From JBLZUR01 sp048565625 (GTDB lineage: Bacteria; Pseudomonadota; Alphaproteobacteria; Sphingomonadales; Sphingomonadaceae), in contig NZ_JBLZUR010000002.1 in assembly GCF_048565625.1 (NCBI RefSeq), forward strand, positions 310,001-374,000: a DNA stretch of 64,000 nt. Direction: 5' to 3'. The number at the start of each line of letters is the position of its first letter. The first letter of the stretch is position 1. A program made the position numbers and the translations under genes. The notes under the pieces were generated by a model. The model was not told the DNA's origin and searched no databases. It saw only the letters and a list, made by a program, of their open reading frames with translations. This document shows positions 44,796 to 53,538 of the stretch, in pieces.

Positions 44796-45227
44796 ATGTC
44801 TCGTAATCATGCGCGGCCCTTGTCGCCGCATCTGACCATCTGGCGGTGGGGACCGCATATGCTGGTCTCGATCCTTCATCGCGTCACCGGCAGCGGCCTT
44901 GCCACCGTCGGCACCGGCCTGTTCGTCTGGTGGCTCGCCGCCATCGCGGGCGGCGCGGACAGCTACGCCAGCTTCGTCCATTGGGTGATCAAGGCGGAAC
45001 CGGGCGAAGGCGGGCAGCACGTCGTCAACATCCTGGCGCGCCTCGTCGGCCTCGGCCTGACCTGGGCGTTCTTCCAGCATCTCGCCAACGGCGTGCGCCA
45101 TCTCTTCCTTGATGCCGGCGCCAATTTCGAGCTGCGGGGCAACAAGACCAGCGCCATCGCGACGCTCGTCTTCTCGATCGTGATGACCGTCCTCGTCTGG
45201 GGCTACATCCTGGGGGTGAAGGGCTGA
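44796..45227 (+). CDS. sdhC: Succinate dehydrogenase cytochrome b556 subunit SdhC
   Basis: This 143-residue membrane anchor of complex II has three helices. The N-terminal RPLSPHLTIWRW and SILHRVTGSGLA carry the haem ligand and ubiquinone-site residues; a helix HLANGVRHLFLDAG follows. ATG at 44796 sits 7 bases after GGGGAT. sdhD starts on the last base of its stop codon. Confidence 0.95.
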   Translation: MSRNHARPLSPHLTIWRWGPHMLVSILHRVTGSGLATVGTGLFVWWLAAIAGGADSYASFVHWVIKAEPGEGGQHVVNILARLVGLGLTWAFFQHLANGVRHLFLDAGANFELRGNKTSAIATLVFSIVMTVLVWGYILGVKG

Positions 45228-45613
45228 TGGGCAACGGTACGGGCATCGGCCGCGTCCGCGGTCTCGGGTCGGCGAAGACCGGCACGCATCATTGGGTCAT
45301 GCAGCGGCTGACGGCGGCCGCGAACATCATCCTGCTCATCTGGCTGGTCGTCTCGCTCCTCCGCCTGCCGCTCAGCGACTATCAGGCGGTGGCGACCTGG
45401 GCGTCATCGCCCTGGGTGGCGGTGCCGCTCCTCCTCATCGTCATCAACACCTTCTGGCATTTCCGCTTGGGGCTGCAGGTGGTGATCGAGGATTACCAGC
45501 ATGACGAGAGCCGCATCGTCGCGCTCGTCCTTCTCAACTTCTTCACGATCGCGGCGGGTGCGCTCGCCATCTTCTCGATCCTGAAGGTCGCGTTCACGGG
45601 GGTGGCCCACTGA
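45227..45613 (+). CDS. sdhD: Succinate dehydrogenase membrane anchor subunit SdhD
   Basis: This 128-residue hydrophobic subunit has three helices and a HHWVMQRLTAAANIILLIW N-terminal segment, ending with HFRLGLQVVIEDYQHDE, the SdhD haem/quinone helix. Its ATG overlaps the sdhC TGA by one base, and its TGA overlaps the sdhA ATG. Confidence 0.94.
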   Translation: MGNGTGIGRVRGLGSAKTGTHHWVMQRLTAAANIILLIWLVVSLLRLPLSDYQAVATWASSPWVAVPLLLIVINTFWHFRLGLQVVIEDYQHDESRIVALVLLNFFTIAAGALAIFSILKVAFTGVAH

Positions 45614-47400
45614 TGGCCGAGGCATATCAGATCATCGACCGTGTCTATGACGCGGTCGTCGTCGGCGCCGGCGGCTCCGGCCTGCGCGCCACGATGGGCT
45701 GCGCGGAAAAGGGGCTGAAGACGGCCTGCATCACCAAGGTGTTCCCGACCCGCTCGCACACCGTCGCCGCGCAGGGCGGCATCGCCGCCAGCCTCGGCAA
45801 CAACACGCCGGATCACTGGACCTGGCACATGTTCGACACCGTCAAGGGTTCCGACTGGCTCGGCGACCAGGACGCGATCGAATATATGGTGCGCGAGGCA
45901 CCGGCCGCCGTGATCGAGCTGGAGCACGCGGGCGTGCCGTTCAGCCGCAACGATAACGGCACGATCTACCAGCGTCCCTTTGGCGGCCACATGCAGAACA
46001 TGGGTGCCGGCCCGCCCGTGCAGCGCACCTGCGCCGCCGCCGACCGCACCGGCCACGCCATGCTCCACGCGCTCTATCAGCAGAGCCTGAAGTACGACGC
46101 CGACTTCTTCATCGAGTATTTCGCGCTCGACCTCATCATGGAGAATGGCGAGTGCAAGGGCGTCCTGGCGCTCTGCATGGAAACCGGCGTCATCCACCGC
46201 TTCCGTGCCCATGCCGTCGTGCTGGCGACCGGCGGATCGGGCCGCACCTATTTCTCCGCCACGTCGGCGCATACCTGCACCGGCGACGGCGGCGGCATGG
46301 TGCTTCGCGCGGGGCTTCCGCTGCAGGACATGGAGTTCGTGCAGTTCCACCCGACCGGCATCTACGGCGCGGGCGTCCTGATTACCGAGGGCGCGCGCGG
46401 CGAAGGCGGCTATCTCACCAACAAGAACGGTGAGCGCTTCATGGAGCGCTATGCCCCGTCCGCCAAGGACCTCGCCTCCCGCGACGTCGTCGCCCGCTCG
46501 ATGGCGGCGGAGATGCGCGAAGGCCGCGGCGTCGGTGAACACGGCGATTACATCTACCTGCACCTCGACCACATCGATCCGAAGGTGCTGGCCGAGCGGC
46601 TGCCGGGCATCACCGAGACCGGCAAGATCTTCGCCGGTGTCGACCTCACGCGCCAGCCGCTGCCCGTCACGCCGACCGTCCACTACAATATGGGCGGCGT
46701 CCCCTGTAACTATCACGGCGAAGTCGTGACGCTGAAGGACGGCAACCCGGATGCGGTCGTCCCCGGCCTGTTCGCGGTGGGGGAGGCGGCCTGCGTCTCC
46801 GTCCACGGCGCCAACCGCTTGGGCTCCAACAGCCTGATCGACCTCGTCGTCTTCGGCCGCGCCACCGGCTTCCGCATCGCGGAACTGGTCCAGCCGAATT
46901 CGAAGCACGGAACGGTAGTGAAGGAGGCGGACGACAAGGCCGTCACCCGCCTCGACCATTATCGCAACGCTAAAGGCGGTACGCCCACCGCGCAGATCCG
47001 GCTGGACATGCAGCGGACGATGCAGAAGCACTGCGCCGTGTTCCGCGACACCGCGCTCCTGCGTGAGGGCATGGAGAAGATCGACAACGTCTACGCCACC
47101 CTGCAGGACGTCGGCGTCTCTGATCGCTCGCTGATCTGGAACACCGACCTGGTCGAGACGCTGGAGCTGGACAACATGCTGCCTCAGGCGGTCGTGACGA
47201 TGCATTCGGCGGCGAACCGCAAGGAAAGCCGCGGCGCGCATATGCACGAGGACTTCCCCAACCGCGACGATGCGGAATGGATGAAGCATACCATCGTCTG
47301 GTTCAACAAGGGCGGCGTCACGATCGACTACCGCCCGGTCCACGATTACACGCTGACCGACGAGGTCGAGTACATCAAGCCGAAGGCGCGCGTTTACTGA
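45613..47400 (+). CDS. sdhA: Succinate dehydrogenase flavoprotein subunit SdhA
   Basis: This is the 595-residue FAD subunit of complex II, oxidising succinate to fumarate on the cytoplasmic side. The N-terminal GAGGSGLRATMG dinucleotide fold, the covalent FAD histidine H49 in TRSHTVAAQGGI, and the substrate segments HPTGIYGAGVL and the HGANRLGSNSL loop are all intact. The iron-sulfur subunit gene sdhB, normally next, is not in this window. Confidence 0.97.
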   Translation: MAEAYQIIDRVYDAVVVGAGGSGLRATMGCAEKGLKTACITKVFPTRSHTVAAQGGIAASLGNNTPDHWTWHMFDTVKGSDWLGDQDAIEYMVREAPAAVIELEHAGVPFSRNDNGTIYQRPFGGHMQNMGAGPPVQRTCAAADRTGHAMLHALYQQSLKYDADFFIEYFALDLIMENGECKGVLALCMETGVIHRFRAHAVVLATGGSGRTYFSATSAHTCTGDGGGMVLRAGLPLQDMEFVQFHPTGIYGAGVLITEGARGEGGYLTNKNGERFMERYAPSAKDLASRDVVARSMAAEMREGRGVGEHGDYIYLHLDHIDPKVLAERLPGITETGKIFAGVDLTRQPLPVTPTVHYNMGGVPCNYHGEVVTLKDGNPDAVVPGLFAVGEAACVSVHGANRLGSNSLIDLVVFGRATGFRIAELVQPNSKHGTVVKEADDKAVTRLDHYRNAKGGTPTAQIRLDMQRTMQKHCAVFRDTALLREGMEKIDNVYATLQDVGVSDRSLIWNTDLVETLELDNMLPQAVVTMHSAANRKESRGAHMHEDFPNRDDAEWMKHTIVWFNKGGVTIDYRPVHDYTLTDEVEYIKPKARVY

Positions 47401-47418
47401 CCGGGCCCGGAGGTCGTT

Positions 47419-47721
47419 GTGGCAGGGGATTTCCGGCACGGAACCGTCCACAACGCCTCCGAAGACCTGCAGGTGGCGATCCGCGCGAACCCGGAGGTGC
47501 TCACCCTGTGGGAGGGCCTGACGCCGCTCGGCCGCAACGAGTTCATCTGCTGGGTCGATGACGCCAAGCAGGTGAAGACACGCCAGCGCCGCATAGAACG
47601 GACCTGCGAAGAACTGCTTGAGGGCAAGCGCCGGCCGTGCTGCTGGCCCGGCTGCATCCACCGTACCGACAAGGCACCGGGCCGGTGGCAACAGGCGGTC
47701 CTCGTGGACGGGAAGAAGTAG
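47419..47721 (+). CDS. YdeI/OmdA-domain protein
   Basis: This 100-residue protein begins at a GTG 5 bases after GGAGG. WEGLTPLGRNEFICWVDDAKQVKTRQRRIERTCEEL matches the bacteriocin-resistance/OmpD-associated (OmdA, PF13376) domain. A C-terminal CCWPGC segment may bind metal. The function is not established. It follows sdhA by 18 bases where sdhB would be expected. Confidence 0.75.
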   Translation: MAGDFRHGTVHNASEDLQVAIRANPEVLTLWEGLTPLGRNEFICWVDDAKQVKTRQRRIERTCEELLEGKRRPCCWPGCIHRTDKAPGRWQQAVLVDGKK

Positions 47722-47791
47722 CCGCGCGAGCCGTCACAGCCTGGGTTCAGCCGCGCTATATCCCTCCTTCGGCATCATGGAGGAGGCTCGG

Positions 47792-48040
47792 CTATAGGTC
47801 GTCAATCGAGACCTCAATGCCCTCCTGACCCTCCCGCGGGCGCACGATTTCGACCAGTTCGACATCTTCCAGGCGATCCATGATGGCCTCCCAGGCATCG
47901 GCCGGGATCAGATAGGCGGCTGGACGATTGCGGCTCAGGATCGCGACTGGAAACCCCTCCGCAGCTTCGACCACCGCGCTCGGGTTCTTCTTCAGGTCGC
48001 TGATGCTGACGCACTGCGGTGCGAGAAGAGGCATGTTCAC
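47792..48040 (-). CDS. Phd/YefM-family antitoxin, no toxin partner
   Basis: This 82-residue protein has the Phd N-terminal DNA-binding part (SISDLKKNPSAVVEAAEGFPVAILSRNRPAAYLIPADAWEAIMD) and a short acidic toxin-binding tail (DVELVEIVRPREGQEG). It starts with GTG at 48040, or an ATG 6 bases later. The 70 bases after its stop contain only a 14-codon frame and then the end of the YdeI gene on the other strand, so no RelE/Doc toxin lies in the usual place. Confidence 0.82.
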   Translation of the reverse strand: MNMPLLAPQCVSISDLKKNPSAVVEAAEGFPVAILSRNRPAAYLIPADAWEAIMDRLEDVELVEIVRPREGQEGIEVSIDDL

Positions 48041-48071
48041 GACTTATCGTAGGTCATCGAAATCGGTCTCT

Positions 48072-50747
48072 TCAACCGGAGTTGCGCAGCGCAGTGGCGA
48101 TCGCGTTGATCGACAGCTGGATGCCCTCGGCGATGCGCGGGTCGTCCTCACCTGCGCGGTGCCGCTTCAGCAGCTCGACCTGCAGATGGTTGAGCGGTTC
48201 GATATAGGGCAGGCGCAGGCGGATCGACGCGTCGAGTGCGGGGTTCTTCTCCAGCAGTCGCGTCTGCCGCGTAATCGACAGCAGGCAGTCATGCGCCATC
48301 CGCCATCCGTCGCGGATCTGCGGGAAGATGCTGTCCGCCAGCGCCTTGTCCTCGACCAGCGGGAGGTAGCGTTCGGCGATGCCCATATCCGACTTCGCCA
48401 GCACCATCTCCAGATTGGCGAGCGTCGCCTGCAGGAACGGCCAGCCTTCGACCATCTCGCGCAGGAGGGCGGTGTCCTTGAACCCCTTCAGCGCTTGCCC
48501 GACACCATACCAGCCGGGCAGCATCACCCGCGCCTGCGCCCAGCTGAACACCCAGGGGATCGCCCGCAGATCCTCGATCGCGTCGGATTTGGTGCGGCTT
48601 GCCGGGCGCGATCCGATTTTCAGCGTGGCGATCTCGGCGATCGGCGTGAACTGGCGGAAAAACTGCCGGAAGCCATCGGTGCCGTAGACGAGCGCGCGAT
48701 AGGCCTTGAACGCATCGCCCGACAGCTGGTCCATCGCGGCGGCAAAGCGCTTTGCGTCGGCCTCGCTCAGCACCGGTGGCTCCAGGCTGGCGAGCACCGT
48801 CGCCGACGCCATCGCCTCAAGGTTCGCGATCGTGCTCTCGCGCGTGCCGTATTTGGCGGCGATCACCTCGCCTTGTTCGGTGATGCGGATGCGGCCGTTG
48901 ACGCTGCCCGGCGGCTGCGCGCGGATCGCCGCGAAGGAGGAGCCGCCGCCACGCCCGACCGCACCGCCGCGCCCGTGGAACAGCTGCATCGCGGCGCCCG
49001 CCTGGGCGAACACCGGCTCGAGCGCGAGCGCCGCCTGATGCAGGCTCCAGACGGAGGTCAGGTAGCCGCCATCCTTGTTGCTGTCCGAATACCCGACCAT
49101 CACCTCCTGATGGCCGCGCGCCGCCGTCAGCGCCGCCGCCTCGGGCAAGGCGAACCAGTCGGTCATGATTCCCGGCGCGTTCTCCAGATCGCCGATCGTC
49201 TCGAACAAGGGCGCAACCATGATCGCGGAGGATGGCGTCTCGCCCGGCCGGTACAGCCCCGCTTCCTTCAGCAGGATATGGACCTCCAGCAGGTCCGACA
49301 CGCTCGCCGACTTGGAGATCAGATAGGTGGTGATCGACTGCGGCCCGTAACGCTCATGCGCCTCTGCAGCCGCGCGGACGATCGCCAGTTCGGACCGGGT
49401 TTCGTCGCTATATTCGGCAAACGGGCTGGCCAGCGGCCGCGCATTGGCGAGCTCCCGCCGCAGCACCGCGACACGATCCTCTTCGGGGAGCGCGAGGTAA
49501 TCGGCCACGACCCCGGCGACCTTCAGCAGTTCGGCCACGGTCCGCTCGTGCACGTCGGCGTTCTGGCGGAGATCGAGCGTGGCGAGATGGAAGCCGAAGG
49601 TCTCTACCGCGCGGATCAGTCGCGCCAGCGCGCCTTCGCCGCCGAGCGCCCCGCCGCCCGGCCCGTGCAGGCTGTGCGCCAGCCGCACCAGATCCGCGCG
49701 GAAATCCTCCGGCGTCGCATAGCGTTCCGCCTGATGCTTGGCGGGCCGGGGCGGGGCCTCGCCATGCAGCGCGCGATAGGTCGCGGCCAGCCGGTCGTAG
49801 ATGCCGGTCACCGCGCGGCGATAGGGCTCGTCCCGCCTCGCTGGCGCGTCGTCCCCGCTCGCCTCGGCCAACGCTGTCAGTTCCTCGTCCGCCGGCACCA
49901 GCTCGGTCGAAATCGACAGCTCGCCGCCCAGCGCATGAACCAGATCGAGATAGTGGACGATCACCGCCCGGCTCGCGCTCCCCAGCGACAGGCGCAGCGT
50001 GTCCGCGTTGACGTTCGGGTTGCCGTCGCGGTCCCCGCCGATCCAGTTGCCTGGCCGCAGGAAGCTCGCCGGTCGCGCGCCGAGCGCGCGGTGCCAGCGT
50101 GTGTAGAGCGCGGGCAACGCCGGCAGGAAGCTGTCGCGCAGATAGGCGAGCGCCGTCTCCACCTCGTCCGCCACATAGAGCCGCTCGCGCCGCAGCGGCC
50201 GCGTCTGCCAGAGGAGAGCGATCTGGCGATAGATCGCCCGGTCGATCAGATCGCCGCCGTCGGTCTCCTCGCGCCCCTGATCCTTCAGCGCCATCAGCTC
50301 GGCGATGCGGTTGCGGTGGTCGATCATGCTCTTGCGCCGCACCTCGGTAGGGTGCGCGGTCAGCACGGGTGCGACGAGGCCATCGGCGAGCAGGTTGAGG
50401 ATCTTGTCCTTGCCGACGCCCTGTTCGGCCAGTCGCGCCACCGCGCTCGCCATGTCCGCCCCCGGTTCGGCGGCGATCCCCTGCCGGTCCTCGGCGAGGT
50501 TGGCGAGCATGGAGAACAGCATGAACCCGCGCACGAAGGCGAGCGTGTCGTCGAGGCTCAGCGCCTCCAGCCCGCTGTCCACGCTGTCGGCGTCCGCGAT
50601 GCCGCGCGCACGATCCACTGAGGTCGACCGGATGTATTCCGTACGCCGGTAGAGCTGCTCACCGCCGTAAGCCCGGATCACATCGCCGAGCAGGCGGCCG
50701 AGGAAGCGGATATCGGGGTTCTGCGGGATCGCGGAGGAGGTGGCCAT
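48072..50747 (-). CDS. ppc: Phosphoenolpyruvate carboxylase
   Basis: This 891-residue enzyme makes oxaloacetate from PEP and bicarbonate, refilling the TCA cycle. Catalytic His is in LTAHPTEVRRKS. The glycine loop appears as HGRGGAVGRGGGSS. GYSDSNKDGGYL and the C-terminal LRNSG are conserved. ATG at 50747 gives MATSSAIPQ. It converges on the antitoxin gene on the same strand with 31 bases between. Confidence 0.96.
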   Translation of the reverse strand: MATSSAIPQNPDIRFLGRLLGDVIRAYGGEQLYRRTEYIRSTSVDRARGIADADSVDSGLEALSLDDTLAFVRGFMLFSMLANLAEDRQGIAAEPGADMASAVARLAEQGVGKDKILNLLADGLVAPVLTAHPTEVRRKSMIDHRNRIAELMALKDQGREETDGGDLIDRAIYRQIALLWQTRPLRRERLYVADEVETALAYLRDSFLPALPALYTRWHRALGARPASFLRPGNWIGGDRDGNPNVNADTLRLSLGSASRAVIVHYLDLVHALGGELSISTELVPADEELTALAEASGDDAPARRDEPYRRAVTGIYDRLAATYRALHGEAPPRPAKHQAERYATPEDFRADLVRLAHSLHGPGGGALGGEGALARLIRAVETFGFHLATLDLRQNADVHERTVAELLKVAGVVADYLALPEEDRVAVLRRELANARPLASPFAEYSDETRSELAIVRAAAEAHERYGPQSITTYLISKSASVSDLLEVHILLKEAGLYRPGETPSSAIMVAPLFETIGDLENAPGIMTDWFALPEAAALTAARGHQEVMVGYSDSNKDGGYLTSVWSLHQAALALEPVFAQAGAAMQLFHGRGGAVGRGGGSSFAAIRAQPPGSVNGRIRITEQGEVIAAKYGTRESTIANLEAMASATVLASLEPPVLSEADAKRFAAAMDQLSGDAFKAYRALVYGTDGFRQFFRQFTPIAEIATLKIGSRPASRTKSDAIEDLRAIPWVFSWAQARVMLPGWYGVGQALKGFKDTALLREMVEGWPFLQATLANLEMVLAKSDMGIAERYLPLVEDKALADSIFPQIRDGWRMAHDCLLSITRQTRLLEKNPALDASIRLRLPYIEPLNHLQVELLKRHRAGEDDPRIAEGIQLSINAIATALRNSG

Positions 50748-50835
50748 GCGCCACTTGCTGCACCCGCGAAGTGGACGGGTCAACGGACTACGGGGCTTTA
50801 CCCTGACCCGTCAGCCGTACCAGCCCCTCTGATCC

Positions 50836-51402
50836 TCAAGCCTCCAGCGGCACGTCCCAGTACAGCCAGTCGCGCCAGCTGTCGTGCAGGTGGTTCGGCG
50901 GGAAGGCACGGCCGTTGTCCTGCAGCTGCCAGCTCGTCGGGCGGATCGGGTCGGTGGCCAGCGCCATCCGCGCCTGACGCGGCGTCCGACCGCCCTTGTG
51001 CAGGTTGCACGGCGCACAGGCGGTGGCGACGTTCTCCCAGGTGGTGCGCCCACCCTGAGCGCGCGGCACGACATGGTCGAAGGTCAGCTCGTGCGGGCTG
51101 CCGCAATACTGGCACTGGAAACGGTCGCGCAGGAACAGGTTGAACCGCGTGAAGGCGGGGAACTGCGACGGCTTCACGAACTGCCGCAACGCGATGACCG
51201 AAGGCAGCTTGATCGCGTGCGTCGGGCTTTTCACCTCGCGCTCGTAATGATCGACGATGTCGACCCGCTCCAGGAACACCGCCTTCACCGCCGTCTGCCA
51301 GGGCCAAAGGCTGAGCGGGTAGTAGCTAAGGGGCGTGTAGTCGGCGTTGAGGACCAGTGCCGGGCAAGCCTCGGGATGACGAAGAACATCGGGATGATAC
51401 AT
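50836..51402 (-). CDS. HNH endonuclease family protein
   Basis: This 188-residue protein has a structural zinc pair CQYC (97-100) and C129/C132, and the HNH residues H110 (TFDHVVPRAQGG), N124 (TWENVATAC) and H135. Sphingomonads and relatives carry one conserved copy of this stand-alone form; its role is unknown. It shows no sign of being a mobile element. Confidence 0.88.
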   Translation of the reverse strand: MYHPDVLRHPEACPALVLNADYTPLSYYPLSLWPWQTAVKAVFLERVDIVDHYEREVKSPTHAIKLPSVIALRQFVKPSQFPAFTRFNLFLRDRFQCQYCGSPHELTFDHVVPRAQGGRTTWENVATACAPCNLHKGGRTPRQARMALATDPIRPTSWQLQDNGRAFPPNHLHDSWRDWLYWDVPLEA

Positions 51403-51572
51403 CGAACCGCGAAAGCCTCCCGCTCGTACGGGTTAAAGGCCCAGCAGCCGGTCGCCTGTCGCACTCAGGACGCGCCCCTGAACGGCCCGTCACCCTGATG
51501 CCACGCTTCTGCTAGTGTCGCGTGACAGGGTGATGACACCACTTCTGGTGTCGGCGCGTCAAGCCAAATAAA

Positions 51573-51600
51573 ACGGGCGGCCCTCATGAGGACCGCCCGT
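51573..51600 (-). terminator. Rho-independent terminator of the PEP-CTERM gene
   Basis: On the minus strand an 11-bp stem (ACGGGCGGTCC/GGGCCGCCCGT with a mismatch) and 6-base loop are followed by TTTATTTGG, 20 bases after the stop of the exported protein gene. Confidence 0.85.
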
Positions 51601-51619
51601 TGCGTTTGGATCGTAGGTC

Positions 51620-52264
51620 TCAGAGCGCGGCGTAGGCGACGCGCGTGCGGCGGCGCATCGCCCCGCCGACCAGGCCGAAGCCCGCGATCATCATCGCCCA
51701 GCTGGCCGGCTCCGGCACGGCGGCGGTGGCGGTCACGGCGTTCAGGTTGTCGACGATGACGTTGCCCTGCGCATAGCCCAGGATGTCGAAGCCGCCGATG
51801 CCGTTGGTCGAGGTGATCGAGAAGTTGTTGTACCCGGTCGGCGTATAATAGGCGGAAACCGGCGAGTTCGGCACGGTGAAGCTGCCGAGCGTCGCGCCGT
51901 CGGTGTCGTAGAACACCAGGGTCGCGCTCTGCAGCGCGCTCGCGATGTCCAGGCTGAAGCTGGTCAGCGATGCGGCGAAATCGGTGTCGAAGCGCAGGTT
52001 GATGTTGGCGTAGTCGCCGCCATCCTGCCAGTTGTCGCCGTCGGTCAGCCACAGGCCGTGGACGTCGGGGCCGCCCTTCCAGTCGGGGCTGTCGCCATAT
52101 TCGGAGACATAGTAGTTCTGCGCGTTGGAATTGGTGCCGAACCAGCGGCTTTCCCAGCTGCCATAGGGCGCGGTGTCGAAATCTTCGGTGAAGCTGGCGG
52201 CGGTCGCGCCGGTGGCGGCGAGCAGGCCGGACGAAATGATGGCGAGGTGCTTGAGGTAACGCAT
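51620..52264 (-). CDS. Exported protein with PEPxxWA-CTERM sorting signal
   Basis: This 214-residue protein has a Sec signal (LAIISSGLLAATGATA) and a C-terminal sorting signal VPEPASWAMMIAGFGLVGGAMRRR, the alphaproteobacterial PEPxxWA-CTERM type cleaved by an exosortase-like system. The mature body is beta-rich, with FTEDFDTAPYGSWESRWFG at the start, perhaps a carbohydrate-binding jelly roll. The exosortase and its partners are not in this window. ATG at 52264 follows GGGAGAG. Confidence 0.88.
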   Translation of the reverse strand: MRYLKHLAIISSGLLAATGATAASFTEDFDTAPYGSWESRWFGTNSNAQNYYVSEYGDSPDWKGGPDVHGLWLTDGDNWQDGGDYANINLRFDTDFAASLTSFSLDIASALQSATLVFYDTDGATLGSFTVPNSPVSAYYTPTGYNNFSITSTNGIGGFDILGYAQGNVIVDNLNAVTATAAVPEPASWAMMIAGFGLVGGAMRRRTRVAYAAL

Positions 52265-52358
52265 ATGCTCTCCCTGCAACGGACATGTTGCGCGATGGCG
52301 CGCGTTAACCATGATGGCCGGCCATGACGTTTCGGTTGCAGATCGATGTATTCCAGCA

Positions 52359-53294
52359 ATGACGCTGGTCTCTCGTTTCGCGCCGAGCCCGACCGGACGT
52401 CTCCATCTGGGACATGCCTATTCCGCGCTTCGCGCCCATGATCTCGCCAAGGCGGCGGGCGGCCGCTTCATCCTGCGCATCGAGGACATCGATCCCGGCC
52501 GCACGCGCGAGGAGTATGTCGGGGGGATCGTGGAGGATCTCGACTGGCTCGGCCTCCACCCCGAGGGTCCGGTCTGGCGCCAGTCCGAACGTGTCGCAGT
52601 CTATGCCGATGCGCTGGATGGGCTTCGGGGCAGGGGCCTCCTCTACCCTTGCTTCTGCACCCGCGCCGACATCGCAGCCGCAACGAGCGCGCCGCATGGA
52701 CGGGAGGGCGCAGTCTATCCGGGCACCTGTCGCGGGCTGGACCCGGCGGAGGCGGCCCGACGCATCGCGGCGGGAGAGTCCCATGCCTGGCGACTGGATG
52801 TTGGGGCGGCCTTGTCCCTGGTTCGTCGTCCTAGTGAAGACTGTGACCGCTCGGGTTCGAAGGACCACCCGATGCCAGCCCCCGCTGGCATGACGAACGA
52901 TCGGTTGCGCTGGCACGACTCCACCGCCGGCTGGATCACCGCCGACCCCGCCGCCCATGGCGACGTCGTCCTCGCCCGCAAGGACGCACCCGCCTCCTAC
53001 CACCTCGCCGTCACCATCGACGACGCAGCGCAGGGCGTGACGGACATCGTGCGAGGGCTCGACCTGTTCGCCGCGACCGACGTCCACCGCCTCCTCCAGG
53101 CGCTGCTCGGCCTGCCGACCCCGCGCTACCACCACCATCCCCTCCTTACCGGACCGGACGGGCGGCGCCTGGCCAAGCGCGACAACGCCCCGACGATCGC
53201 TGCGCTGAGGGAAGGCGGGGCCGATCCGATGGCGCTGGTCCGCGCGCTCCGGCGCGGGCAGGTTCCGGTTGGATTTGGCCTCGCGAGCGCCTAG
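52359..53294 (+). CDS. gluQ: Glutamyl-queuosine tRNA(Asp) synthetase GluQRS, with an in-frame repeat insertion
   Basis: GluQRS attaches glutamate to queuosine 34 of tRNA-Asp. The catalytic part is intact: HLGH at residues 16-19, RIEDIDPGR, CxC zinc cysteines C98/C100 with Y120 and C124, LARKDAPASYHLAV, and the KRDNAPT loop. Residues ~156-182 (RRPSEDCDRSGSKDHPMPAP and so on) have no counterpart in other GluQRS proteins I know. They are encoded by a repeat with the palindrome ATGCCAGC-CCCC-GCTGGCAT. The frame is kept, so the protein may still work. ATG at 52359 is the start. Confidence 0.9.
   Translation: MTLVSRFAPSPTGRLHLGHAYSALRAHDLAKAAGGRFILRIEDIDPGRTREEYVGGIVEDLDWLGLHPEGPVWRQSERVAVYADALDGLRGRGLLYPCFCTRADIAAATSAPHGREGAVYPGTCRGLDPAEAARRIAAGESHAWRLDVGAALSLVRRPSEDCDRSGSKDHPMPAPAGMTNDRLRWHDSTAGWITADPAAHGDVVLARKDAPASYHLAVTIDDAAQGVTDIVRGLDLFAATDVHRLLQALLGLPTPRYHHHPLLTGPDGRRLAKRDNAPTIAALREGGADPMALVRALRRGQVPVGFGLASA
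52821..52905. repeat. Repeat insertion inside gluQ
   Basis: Approximate limits. The centre is a perfect 8-base palindrome arm pair, ATGCCAGC/GCTGGCAT, at 52872-52891, followed by GACGAACG. Similar ATGCCAGC...GCTGGCATGACG elements are common intergenic repeats in sphingomonads (recalled). It encodes ~27 residues in frame. Confidence 0.65.
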
Positions 53295-53303
53295 ATACCG
53301 GCC

Positions 53304-53528
53304 ATGCAGACCTTCCTCGTCATCCTCCTCATCCTCGCCATGATCGCGACAGTCGTCGCGCTGGTCCGTGGCATCGTTATCTTCCTCAAGACGACCGAGC
53401 AGGACCTGCTCGGCACCGGCGTCAGCAACTCGGGCGTGCGGCAGAACAAGGCGATGCGTCAGCGCATCATGTTCCAGGCGCTCGCCGTCGTGGTGATCGT
53501 CCTGATTCTGATTTCCACGCGGGGCTAA
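53304..53528 (+). CDS. Small inner-membrane protein, HIG1/twin-transmembrane type
   Basis: This 74-residue protein has two membrane helices (residues 2-28 and ~56-71) joined by a polar loop with VRQNKAMRQRIMFQA, the HIG1-like motif linked to respiratory complex stability. It lies 10 bases before the next gene and may share its transcript. Confidence 0.75.
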   Translation: MQTFLVILLILAMIATVVALVRGIVIFLKTTEQDLLGTGVSNSGVRQNKAMRQRIMFQALAVVVIVLILISTRG

Positions 53529-53538
53529 GGCGCGAGTC

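Noticed and set aside
45493..47691. 732-residue open frame on the minus strand
   Set aside because: It lies antisense to sdhA. It is a shadow of high-GC coding DNA, with Arg/His/Asp-rich sequence and no domain.
47730..47791. Short frame after the antitoxin as its toxin
   Set aside because: Only 14 codons (MMPKEGYSAAEPRL) before a stop; too short and without RelE or Doc features.
47928..50621. 897-residue open frame on the plus strand
   Set aside because: It is exactly antisense to ppc, rich in Arg/Gln/Asp and without family similarity.
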